Part shown: positions 1 through 5,104 of the stretch, piece after piece
Numbering within the stretch: the first letter of the stretch is position 1
How the letters are laid out: every line of letters starts with the position of its first letter
Assembly (NCBI GenBank): GCA_013152045.1
Contig: JAADGZ010000250.1
Location: 1-5,104, forward strand
From: Gammaproteobacteria bacterium
GTDB taxonomy: Bacteria > Pseudomonadota > Gammaproteobacteria > UBA6429 > Thiohalophilaceae
Direction of reading: 5' to 3'
DNA length: 5,104 bases
The notes under the pieces: model-generated
Told to the model about the DNA's origin: nothing
Databases searched by the model: none
Seen by the model: only the letters and a program-made list of their open reading frames with translations
Position numbers and translations under genes: made by a program

Positions 1-233
1 TACTCAACCTGGGTGAACGGGAAGGTATCGAACCTGGTCATGTGCTGGCAATTTACCAGCGTGGTGAAGAGGTGCGTGATCCGGGTAAAAATTGGAGCTG
101 GGACAAGGTGGAATTACCCGATGAACGCGCCGGTATCCTGATGGTTTTCCAGGTGTATGAAAAAATGAGTTATGCCCTGGTGATGGAAGCGCAACGGCCC
201 CTGCATATTTATGATCGGGTGACGAATCCCTGA
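1..233 (+). CDS. LysM-family protein, C-terminal part (5' end outside window)
   Basis: The reading frame is open from the window edge (first full codon at 3) to a TGA at 231-233, giving the last 76 residues. The end reads as a compact beta-rich domain with the stretches LNLGEREGIEPGHVLAIYQR, LPDERAGILMVFQVYEKMSY and ALVMEAQRPLHIYDRVTNP. I recognise this as the conserved C-terminal region of the LysM peptidoglycan-binding-domain proteins encoded just before dprA in many gammaproteobacteria, near def and fmt. The LysM repeat itself would lie upstream and is not visible, so the wall-binding role is inferred from the family. The biochemical role of this C-terminal region is not established to my knowledge. 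An internal ATG at 42 is not the true start, because conserved sequence continues upstream of it to the edge. Confidence 0.82.
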   Translation, partial: LNLGEREGIEPGHVLAIYQRGEEVRDPGKNWSWDKVELPDERAGILMVFQVYEKMSYALVMEAQRPLHIYDRVTNP

Positions 234-242
234 TTCAAATCC

Positions 243-284
243 GGATTCGGCTGAGCGCGCTTTTCGCTGCGCAAAGCCGAAGCC
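243..284. other. Intergenic stem-loop between the LysM gene and dprA
   Basis: Bases 243-252 pair with 275-284 over ten positions with one mismatch (A245 against G282); the core is TTCGGCT with AGCCGAA. Inside it, GCGC at 255-258 can pair with GCGC at 269-272 around a T-rich loop. The hairpin begins about ten bases after the upstream stop codon. The bases after it (TGTTTA) are only weakly T-rich, so it is a poor Rho-independent terminator. It may instead act as a transcript-end stabiliser or an attenuating hairpin before dprA. It does not match the GTAG palindromes found further along. Confidence 0.5.
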
Positions 285-332
285 TGTTTATGCTCAGGGG
301 TACAATAGCAGGGAGACAATGGAGTCAGGCCC

Positions 333-1439
333 ATGACTGAAACAGAGAATGGTCTCTCTGCCTGGCTGGCGCTTAATCGTGCGCCACATCTGGGGCCGCG
401 CAGCATCCAGCGCCTACTTGAATATTATCCCTCAGCGATAGAGATTTTTGCCGCTTCCGCCAGCGAGCTGGCAGCCTGTGGGCTGAACAGCCGCCAGGTC
501 GAGAGTCTTTCTGCGCCGGACTGGGCGAGCGTAGAAATCGATTTACGTTGGCAGGAACAGGCGCGGGCGCAGATCTGCGTGTTGAGTGATGCGGCGTACC
601 CTACCCTGTTGCGTCAGATCACCGATCCCCCGCCGCTACTTTATCTTTTTGGTGATCCCGAAGTGCTCCGTTGTCAGCAGATTGCCATCGTCGGTAGCCG
701 CACGCCCACGCCGATGGGACGGGAAACTGCGCATGAATTCGGTGCCCAGCTGGCGGCTCTGGGGCTGGTGGTGACCAGTGGCCTGGCGCACGGTATCGAT
801 GCCGCCGCCCATCAGGGGGCCGTTTCGGTTGGCGGCCGGAGTATTGCCGTGACCGGCACCGGGCTGGATCGGGTTTATCCTGCCCGGCACCGTGAACTGG
901 CGCACGAGATTGCCGAAAATGGCCTGCTAATTTCTGAGTTTCCCCTGGGCAGCCCGCCTCGGCCGGGCAATTTTCCGCGCCGCAATCGCATTATCAGCGG
1001 CCTTGCACAGGGGGTGCTGGTGGTGGAAGCGGCGTTGCGCAGTGGCTCGCTGATCACCGCGAGGCTGGCGCTGGAACAGGGACGTGAAGTATTCGCGGTG
1101 CCGGGATCGATCCGCAATTCCCAGGCAAAGGGCTGTAACACCCTAATTCGCGAAGGAGCAAAGCTGGTGGAGTCGGTGCAGGATATTATCGTAGAGTTGC
1201 CGGATTTTGTTGCCCAGGGGGCATTGGAACCCCCGGATGATAATCTTGTCACAGAGTTTGAACTGGACGGAGATTACTGTAAAGTCCTAGAAAATGTGGG
1301 CTATGAGCCCACCTCGGTGGACAAAGTCGTCGAAAGAAGTGGATTGACTGTGGACGCGGTTTGCTCCATGCTCTTGGTACTGGAATTGCAAGGTTATGTT
1401 GCAACAATGTCAGGTGGACGCTATTGTTTGATCCGCTGA
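333..1439 (+). CDS. dprA: DNA-processing protein DprA (Smf), RecA loader
   Basis: DprA is a cytoplasmic protein that binds incoming single-stranded DNA during natural transformation and loads RecA; it is also kept in many species not known to be transformable. The 368-residue product has the expected full-length layout. An N-terminal helical SAM/HhH-like region spans about residues 8-60 (LSAWLALNRAPHLGPRSIQR). The Rossmann-like DprA core runs from about 115 to 295, with GSRTPTPMG at 121-129, GLAHGIDAAAH at 150-160, FPRRNR at 214-219 and later the SGSLITARLALEQGR and VPGSI stretches. A C-terminal winged-helix-like DprA domain covers about 310-368. The ATG at 333 is supported by GGAG at 321-324, eight bases upstream. 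Smg follows after ten bases, which suggests an operon. No key motif is missing and no frameshift is seen. Confidence 0.96.
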   Translation: MTETENGLSAWLALNRAPHLGPRSIQRLLEYYPSAIEIFAASASELAACGLNSRQVESLSAPDWASVEIDLRWQEQARAQICVLSDAAYPTLLRQITDPPPLLYLFGDPEVLRCQQIAIVGSRTPTPMGRETAHEFGAQLAALGLVVTSGLAHGIDAAAHQGAVSVGGRSIAVTGTGLDRVYPARHRELAHEIAENGLLISEFPLGSPPRPGNFPRRNRIISGLAQGVLVVEAALRSGSLITARLALEQGREVFAVPGSIRNSQAKGCNTLIREGAKLVESVQDIIVELPDFVAQGALEPPDDNLVTEFELDGDYCKVLENVGYEPTSVDKVVERSGLTVDAVCSMLLVLELQGYVATMSGGRYCLIR

Positions 1440-1441
1440 GG
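1438..1441 (+). promoter_or_regulatory. smg ribosome binding site overlapping dprA stop
   Basis: GAGG at 1438-1441 sits eight bases before the smg ATG and shares bases with the dprA TGA (1437-1439). This arrangement favours translation of smg coupled to dprA from a common transcript. Confidence 0.65.
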
Positions 1442-1449
1442 AAAAAGCC

Positions 1450-1929
1450 ATGAAAGAAAACGTGCTCGACGTATTGATGTACCTGTTTGAGAATTACATG
1501 AGTGACGATATCGAGTTTGATACAGATGAAGAATCCCTGCGGGTCGAATTACAGGAAGCCGGGTTTCAGAGTATAGAAATTAGCAAGGCCTTTGAATGGC
1601 TGGAAGGCTTGGTTGCGCTGCAGGATTTCCCCGAAAAACTGTTGTTGGTTAATACCAATTCGCTGCGTGTTTATACGGATGAGGAAATTGAAAAAGTAGA
1701 CCTGGATGCGCGCGGGTTTCTGATGTTTCTGGAGCAAGCGGGTGTGCTCGATCATCATACCCGGGAAATGGTCATCGATCGGGTGATGGCGCTGGATGAA
1801 GACGAAATCGACATCGAACAGCTGAAGTGGGTTACGCTGATGGTCTTGTTCAACCAGCCAGGTCGCGAAGCGGCGTTTGCCTGGATGGAAGATCTGGTAT
1901 TTGAGGAAGCTCCCGGCATTGTTCACTAG
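1450..1929 (+). CDS. smg: Smg family protein (DUF494), unknown function
   Basis: The product is 159 residues, the usual size for Smg/DUF494 proteins. It begins MKENVLDVLMYLFENYM and contains the typical later stretches TDEEIEKVDLDARGFLMFLE and QLKWVTLMVLFNQPGREAAF. It is acidic, apparently all soluble, with no signal peptide or membrane segment. Placement directly after dprA matches E. coli and other gammaproteobacteria, where dprA and smg are adjacent. Its molecular role is not known; adjacency to dprA is conserved but does not prove a role in transformation. The start at 1450 is set by GAGG overlapping the dprA stop. An intrinsic terminator follows 24 bases after the TAG, so smg is likely the last gene of its transcript. 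Confidence 0.94.
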   Translation: MKENVLDVLMYLFENYMSDDIEFDTDEESLRVELQEAGFQSIEISKAFEWLEGLVALQDFPEKLLLVNTNSLRVYTDEEIEKVDLDARGFLMFLEQAGVLDHHTREMVIDRVMALDEDEIDIEQLKWVTLMVLFNQPGREAAFAWMEDLVFEEAPGIVH

Positions 1930-1953
1930 GATATAAATATATTTGAATCAACC

Positions 1954-1982
1954 ATGCCCGCTTTTGCGGGCATTTGCTTTTT
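1954..1982 (+). terminator. Rho-independent terminator after smg
   Basis: ATGCCCGC at 1954-1961 pairs perfectly with GCGGGCAT at 1966-1973 around a TTTT loop, giving an eight-base-pair GC-rich stem. It is followed by TTGCTTTTT (1974-1982). Stem, short loop and T tract fit a classical intrinsic terminator closing the dprA-smg transcript. Confidence 0.88.
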
Positions 1983-1990
1983 ATCGCTGC

Positions 1991-2024
1991 GGGTTTAATT
2001 TCCCGCTGTTGGCAATAAAAAACG
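1991..2024 (+). repeat. Conserved upstream flank of REP pair, copy 1
   Basis: This 34-base segment aligns without gaps to 4479-4512, the segment that precedes the other + strand REP. By hand count, 44 of 54 bases match when the alignment is carried through the first 20 bases of the REP. Both copies keep GGG...CCC at the same spacing and an AAAAACG run just before GTAG. Here GCGGG (1989-1993) and CCCGC (2002-2006) can form a short hairpin. The shared flank implies that the mobile or duplicated unit is longer than the bare palindrome. Confidence 0.6.
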
Positions 2025-2094
2025 GTAGGATGGGCAGAGCGAAGCCCATCGGCACGCTCATTTGTTGGGTTTCGCTTCGCTCTACCCAGTCTAC
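2025..2094. repeat. Inverted pair of REP-like palindromes (REPIN-like), upstream of topA
   Basis: Two palindromes face each other. The first (2025-2050, + strand) has the head GTAG, arm GATGGGC (2029-2035), loop AGAGCGAA and arm GCCCATC (2044-2050). The second (2064-2094, read on the - strand) has the head GTAG, arm ACTGGGT, the 13-base middle AGAGCGAAGCGAA and arm ACCCAAC. The whole block begins GTAG and ends CTAC. A GTAG/GTRG head before an imperfect palindrome is the hallmark of REP sequences mobilised by RAYT (TnpA-REP) transposases, and inverted REP pairs are the usual mobile form. The first copy is five bases shorter in the middle than the other three in this window. The RAYT link is inferred; no transposase gene lies here. 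Confidence 0.75.
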
Positions 2095-2101
2095 AATTTA
2101 A

Positions 2102-2126
2102 TACTTCGTCTGTTCGCAGCGAAGTA
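2102..2126 (+). other. UUCG-capped hairpin in the topA leader
   Basis: TACTTCG at 2102-2108 pairs with CGAAGTA at 2120-2126. Inside, CTG (2110-2112) pairs with CAG (2117-2119) around TTCG, leaving one bulged T at 2109. This gives a ten-base-pair stem capped by a UUCG tetraloop, ending 22 bases before the topA start codon. It could stabilise the leader or tune translation. The AT-rich bases after it are interrupted, so it is not a convincing terminator. Confidence 0.5.
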
Positions 2127-2148
2127 ATTTATTTGGTTATGGAAAAAA

Positions 2149-3018
2149 ATGGCAAAGAGTCTGGTTATCGTAGAGTCTCCGGCAAAAGCCAAGACGATTA
2201 AAAAATACCTGGGCAAGGGCTTTGAGGTCCTCGCTTCCTATGGTCATGTGCGCGATTTGTTGCCCAAAGAGGGGGCCGTGGATCCGGCGGATAATTTCGC
2301 TATGAAATATCAGATTATCGAGCGCAATCAGAAGCATGTGGATGCTATCGTGCGAGCCTTGAAAAAGGTGGACAATCTGTATCTGGCGACTGATCCGGAT
2401 CGCGAGGGCGAAGCCATTTCCTGGCATCTGTATGAAATACTCAACAATCAGGGCTTGCTGGAAGGTAAGCAGGTTGGTCGGGTCGCCTTTCACGAAATTA
2501 CCAAACGGGCGGTCAACGATGCCGTGGCCAAGCCGCGGGAACTGTCACAGGATCTGATCAATGCCCAGTTGGCACGACGGGCGCTGGATTATCTAGTGGG
2601 CTTCAACCTATCGCCCCTGCTCTGGAAAAAGATCCGCCGCGGCCTGTCCGCCGGACGGGTGCAGAGTCCAGCTTTGCGCCTGATCGTCGAGCGCGAGATA
2701 GAGATCGAGAAATTCAAGCCCAGGGAATACTGGAGTGTCGAGGCGGAACTGGAAGCTGGGCTTAAACAAAGCAAGCAGACGCTGGGCGCCAAGTTGACCC
2801 ACCTGGATGGCAAAAAACTGAGTCAGTTTTCCATCAATACCGAAGCCAAAGCCAAGAAGGCCGAGCAAACGCTGGCGCTGGCGGCCAACGGCAAACTGCG
2901 AGTCAGCAAGGTTGAGAAGAAAAAGCGCAAGCGCAACCCGGCAGCGCCCTTTACGACCTCCACCCTGCAACACAGGAAGCGGCGCGCAAACTGGGCTTTA
3001 CCACCCGAAAAACCATGA
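2149..3018 (+). CDS. topA: DNA topoisomerase I, N-terminal ORF (TOPRIM part)
   Basis: This 289-residue ORF holds the TOPRIM domain and the start of the arch. The N-terminus MAKSLVIVESPAKAKTIKKY carries the catalytic Glu9. The Mg-binding acidic triad lies in DPDREGEA (Asp82, Asp84, Glu86), and SAGRVQS follows in the QLARRALDYLVGFNL region. Sequence is family-like up to about residue 274 (TTSTLQ); the last 15 or so residues (HRKRRANWALPPEKP) are out-of-frame reading after the break. On its own it lacks the catalytic tyrosine and cannot be an active topoisomerase. Its TGA (3016-3018) overlaps the ATG of the next ORF as ATGA, which could allow translation to restart. Confidence 0.85.
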   Translation: MAKSLVIVESPAKAKTIKKYLGKGFEVLASYGHVRDLLPKEGAVDPADNFAMKYQIIERNQKHVDAIVRALKKVDNLYLATDPDREGEAISWHLYEILNNQGLLEGKQVGRVAFHEITKRAVNDAVAKPRELSQDLINAQLARRALDYLVGFNLSPLLWKKIRRGLSAGRVQSPALRLIVEREIEIEKFKPREYWSVEAELEAGLKQSKQTLGAKLTHLDGKKLSQFSINTEAKAKKAEQTLALAANGKLRVSKVEKKKRKRNPAAPFTTSTLQHRKRRANWALPPEKP

Positions 3019-4457
3019 GCGTTGCGCAGCAGTTATATGAAGGTACGGATCTGGGCGGTGAAACCGTGGGTCTGATCACCTATATGCGAACCGATTCAGT
3101 CAACCTGGCCGATGAAGCACTGACCGAGATTCGCGACTATATCGAAAAACGCTTTGGCAAGAAAAACCTGCCATCGAGCACGCGGATATACAAAACCAAG
3201 GCCAAGAATGCACAGGAAGCGCATGAAGCGATTCGTCCAACTTCAGTTAATCATGAGCCGGCGGAGATTAAAAAATACCTGAGCAAGGATCAGTTCCGCT
3301 TGTATGAGCTGGTCTGGAAACGCACCATTGCCTGTCAGATGATTCATGCGACGATGGATACGGTGGCGGTGGATCTCGCCGCCGGCGAAGATACCACGCA
3401 TCTTTTCCGCGCCAACGGATCGGTGCTGGTGGAGCCGGGTTTCATGGCGGTTTACCTGGAAAGTGTCGATGACAGCAAGACCCCGGCTGATGACAAAGAT
3501 CGTCTGTTACCGCCGATGGAGGAAGGTGACGAAGTCGATCTATTGAATATTCTGCCAGAACAGCATTTTACCGAGCCGCCACCGCGTTTTTCTGAGGCCA
3601 GCCTGGTAAAGACGCTGGAAGAATATGGCATTGGTCGGCCCTCGACCTATGCCTCGATCATCTCCACCCTGCAATCGCGCGAATATGTGGAAATGGACAA
3701 GAAGCGTTTTATTCCCACCGACGTGGGGCGCATCGTCAACAAGTTCCTGACCGAACATTTCACCCAGTACGTGGATTACGATTTTACCGCCCATCTCGAA
3801 GATGATCTGGATGCCATTTCACGCGGCGAAAAGAAGTGGGTGCCGTTGATGAAGAAATTTTGGGAACCCTTCAAGAAGTTGGTAGACGACAAAGACAAGA
3901 ACGTGGATCGCAAGGACGTTACCCACGAAGCCATTGACGAGAAGTGCCCCAAGTGTGATGGACCCCTGTCGATTCGGCTGGGGCGTCGGGGACGTTTCAT
4001 CGGTTGTGATGCCTACCCTGAATGCGATTACACCCGCAACCTGAATGAAGATGCCAACAGCGAACCGGAAGTCATCGAAGATCGCAAATGTCCGGACTGT
4101 GGTTCCGATCTGATTATCCGTCACGGTCGCTACGGCAAATTCATCGGCTGTAGCAGTTACCCTGATTGCAAGCATATCGAGCCCTTGGAAAAACCGCAGG
4201 ACATGGAAGTGGAGTGTCCTGAATGTAAGCAGGGCAGCATGTTCCGGCGCAAGTCGCGCAACGGTAAAATTTTCTACTCTTGCGGACGTTATCCAGATTG
4301 CAAATACGCAGTCTGGAATGAACCGCTGAAAGAAACCTGTCCCGACTGTGGCTGGCCCATGTTGACACTGAAAACCACCAAACGCCGAGGCACGGAAAAA
4401 GTCTGTCCGCAGAAAGAGTGCGGCTTTAGCGAGAAAGTGGAAACAGACGACGAGTGA
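3015..4457 (+). CDS. topA: DNA topoisomerase I, C-terminal ORF (catalytic Tyr and zinc ribbons)
   Basis: This 480-residue ORF holds the cleavage domain and the DNA-binding tail. The active-site tyrosine is Tyr23 in ITYMRTDS (codon 3081-3083), equal to Tyr319 of E. coli TopA. AQEAHEAIRPT and EEYGIGRPSTYASIIS are further family motifs. Four tetracysteine zinc ribbons follow at C311/C314/C331/C337, C359/C362/C379/C385, C401/C404/C423/C429 and C442/C445/C464/C469. The ATG at 3015 is an internal methionine of the intact protein (TMSVAQQLYEG); the true frame continues upstream to the break near 2973. No Shine-Dalgarno precedes it, so independent expression would depend on the ATGA overlap. A strong terminator lies about 95 bases after the stop. 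Confidence 0.88.
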   Translation: MSVAQQLYEGTDLGGETVGLITYMRTDSVNLADEALTEIRDYIEKRFGKKNLPSSTRIYKTKAKNAQEAHEAIRPTSVNHEPAEIKKYLSKDQFRLYELVWKRTIACQMIHATMDTVAVDLAAGEDTTHLFRANGSVLVEPGFMAVYLESVDDSKTPADDKDRLLPPMEEGDEVDLLNILPEQHFTEPPPRFSEASLVKTLEEYGIGRPSTYASIISTLQSREYVEMDKKRFIPTDVGRIVNKFLTEHFTQYVDYDFTAHLEDDLDAISRGEKKWVPLMKKFWEPFKKLVDDKDKNVDRKDVTHEAIDEKCPKCDGPLSIRLGRRGRFIGCDAYPECDYTRNLNEDANSEPEVIEDRKCPDCGSDLIIRHGRYGKFIGCSSYPDCKHIEPLEKPQDMEVECPECKQGSMFRRKSRNGKIFYSCGRYPDCKYAVWNEPLKETCPDCGWPMLTLKTTKRRGTEKVCPQKECGFSEKVETDDE

Positions 4458-4478
4458 AAAAATATTTTAATCTCCGTT

Positions 4479-4512
4479 GGGATCAATTACCCACTGCTTG
4501 CAGCGAAAAACG
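4479..4512 (+). repeat. Conserved upstream flank of REP, copy 2
   Basis: This segment aligns without gaps to 1991-2024, with the same distance (34 bases) from the GGG to the GTAG head of the following REP. The last bases, AAAAACG, are identical. It starts about 20 bases after the topA stop. Confidence 0.6.
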
Positions 4513-4543
4513 GTAGGATGGGTAGAGCGAAGCGAAACCCATC
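4513..4543 (+). repeat. REP-like palindrome, + orientation, after topA
   Basis: The 31-base element has the head GTAG (4513-4516), arm GATGGGT (4517-4523), a 13-base middle AGAGCGAAGCGAA and a perfectly complementary arm ACCCATC (4537-4543). It is the most regular of the four copies. It shares the same 13-base middle as the second copy upstream of topA. Confidence 0.75.
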
Positions 4544-4551
4544 AATTAAGA

Positions 4552-4589
4552 CCCCGCAGTTTGCTGCGGGGCAGTTTATTCGTTTTTTT
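4552..4589 (+). terminator. Rho-independent terminator after topA
   Basis: CCCCGCAG at 4552-4559 pairs perfectly with CTGCGGGG at 4564-4571 around a four-base TTTG loop. A T-rich stretch follows, ending in seven consecutive T residues at 4583-4589. This should end topA transcription and isolate purE as a separate transcription unit. It lies between the two oppositely oriented REP elements. Confidence 0.88.
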
Positions 4590-4614
4590 GATCAGTAACG
4601 GAAAAACAAATAAT

Positions 4615-4645
4615 GTTGGGCTTCATTTTATTCAACCCAACCTAC
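4615..4645 (-). repeat. REP-like palindrome, - orientation, before purE
   Basis: Read on the - strand it is 31 bases: the head GTAG (4645-4642), arm GTTGGGT, a 13-base AT-rich middle TGAATAAAATGAA and arm GCCCAAC. It faces the REP at 4513-4543, so the two form an inverted pair with the topA terminator nested inside. Its middle has diverged from the AGAGCGAAGCGAA seen in the other copies. Confidence 0.65.
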
Positions 4646-4677
4646 ATCACTAATTAACCTTTGCAAGATTAAACGCT

Positions 4678-5104
4678 ATGTCAGAACATAAAAACTTTGT
4701 TGCTATATTAATGGGATCGGATTCGGATCTGCCAGTGGTTCAGGTCGGCATTGAAGTGCTGAACAAGTTGGGCATTGCCCATGAAATCAAAATTACCTCG
4801 GCCCATCGCACCCCGGAAGATACGGTGATGTATATCGAAGATGCAGAAGCGCGCGGTTGCCAGGTGTTTATGGCCGCCGCCGGGCTGGCCGCCCATCTTG
4901 CCGGTACGGTGGCGGCACACACCCTGAAACCGGTGATCGGTATTCCGATGGATGGCGGGCCGCTGAACGGCATGGATGCGTTGCTATCGACGGTGCAGAT
5001 GCCGGGTGGTATTCCTGTCGCTACGGTTGCCATCGGCAAAGCCGGTGCGAAAAACGCCGCGTATCTGGCGGCGCAAATATTGGCTCTGAGTGATGCAGAA
5101 ATTG
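4678..5104 (+). CDS. purE: N5-carboxyaminoimidazole ribonucleotide mutase PurE (3' end outside window)
   Basis: PurE class I converts N5-CAIR to CAIR in de novo purine synthesis, following PurK. The 142 residues visible cover most of a protein that is usually about 160-170 long. Family motifs are GSDSDL (13-18), TSAHRTP with His43 as the conserved active-site histidine, [11 protein letters not shown] (66-76), [11 protein letters not shown], and [19 protein letters not shown] followed by [17 protein letters not shown]. The ATG at 4678 gives the normal N-terminus. The Shine-Dalgarno is weak: only an AAG-containing stretch near 4664-4667. It lies after the topA terminator, so it needs its own promoter, which I cannot place with confidence. 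purK is the expected next gene but is not visible. Confidence 0.95.
   Translation, partial: MSEHKNFVAILMGSDSDLPVVQVGIEVLNKLGIAHEIKITSAHRTPEDTVMYIEDAEARGCQVFMAAAGLAAHLAGTVAAHTLKPVIGIPMDGGPLNGMDALLSTVQMPGGIPVATVAIGKAGAKNAAYLAAQILALSDAEI

Larger units (their letters stand above)
2149..4457 (+). pseudogene. topA: DNA topoisomerase I gene interrupted by a frameshift (whole locus)
   Basis: Read together, the two overlapping ORFs rebuild a type IA DNA topoisomerase of about 768 residues once two bases are removed near 2970-2975. Such enzymes relax negative supercoils by transient cleavage of one strand. The rebuilt protein has everything a working enzyme needs: TOPRIM acidic residues, the catalytic tyrosine, the SAGRVQS and GIGRPSTYA motifs, and four tetracysteine zinc ribbons. 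The + frame before the break ends ...TSTLQ, and the frame after it resumes with QEAARKLGFTTRKTM, as expected for the family. The start ATG at 2149 has GGA at 2141-2143 as a weak Shine-Dalgarno. Because no other decay is visible and topA is usually essential, a sequencing or assembly error is the likeliest cause; a true split gene is the alternative. The entry type records the broken frame, not proven loss of function. Confidence 0.75.

Noticed and set aside
301..306. TACAAT upstream of dprA as a promoter -10 box
   Set aside because: It matches five of six -10 bases, but no -35-like hexamer lies 16-18 bases upstream, and dprA may be read through from the LysM gene; too weak to list as a feature.
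319..338. ATG at 319 just before dprA as an alternative start
   Set aside because: It is out of frame with dprA and hits TGA at 334-336 after five codons; the ATG at 333 has a GGAG at proper spacing and starts the family-like sequence.
209..406. Minus-strand ORF over the LysM/dprA junction
   Set aside because: It overlaps real coding sequence and an intergenic hairpin, and its translation resembles no family I recognise.
1549..1926. Long minus-strand ORF (125 codons) within smg
   Set aside because: It lies wholly antisense to the well-conserved smg gene and has no recognisable protein features; it is a shadow of coding composition.
2025..2094. CRISPR repeat or insertion-sequence terminal repeats
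   Set aside because: The repeats are inverted, not regularly spaced direct repeats, and no spacers or transposase gene occur; the GTAG head and imperfect palindrome fit REP elements better.
2139..2151. ATG at 2139 as the topA start
   Set aside because: It is out of frame with the TopA sequence; the ATG at 2149 begins the canonical N-terminus with the catalytic Glu9.
4857..5093. Plus-strand ORF of 78 codons inside purE
   Set aside because: It is an alternate-frame reading of the strongly conserved PurE sequence with no recognisable domain.

Overview
The window is a compact stretch of a bacterial chromosome with all genes on the + strand. It carries the 3' end of a LysM-type protein gene, dprA, smg, topA and the 5' part of purE. 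The encoded proteins look gammaproteobacterial: an Smg (DUF494) protein directly after DprA, a LysM protein before dprA as in the def/fmt neighbourhood of pseudomonads, and a TopA with four tetracysteine zinc ribbons. The coding sequence is moderately GC-rich and the intergenic DNA is AT-rich with REP-type palindromes. I cannot name a genus or species.

Layout. Positions 1-233 hold the last 76 codons of the LysM-family gene. Positions 234-332 are a short gap with a strong stem-loop. dprA (333-1439) and smg (1450-1929) are ten bases apart and almost certainly co-transcribed; the smg ribosome binding site overlaps the dprA stop. A clear intrinsic terminator follows smg (1954-1982). Next come a conserved flank, a pair of inverted REP palindromes (2025-2094) and a UUCG-capped hairpin (2102-2126), all ahead of topA. 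topA occupies 2149-4457 but is split by a frameshift near 2970-2975. After topA lie a second copy of the same flank plus a REP (4479-4543), a strong terminator (4552-4589) and an oppositely oriented REP (4615-4645). purE starts at 4678 and runs off the window.

Function. These are housekeeping genes that do not form one pathway. DprA loads RecA on incoming single-stranded DNA. Smg is a conserved protein of unknown role. TopA relaxes negative supercoils. PurE acts in de novo purine synthesis and normally works with PurK, which would be expected just downstream. Terminators after smg and after topA suggest three transcription units: (LysM gene)-dprA-smg, topA, and purE onward.

The two points that stand out are the frameshift in the normally essential topA gene, which leaves two ORFs joined by an ATGA stop/start overlap, and the four related GTAG-headed palindromes that bracket topA as two inverted pairs with a shared 34-base upstream flank. 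I saw no CRISPR array, tRNA, rRNA, transposase gene or defence system, and nothing that amounts to a new biological system.
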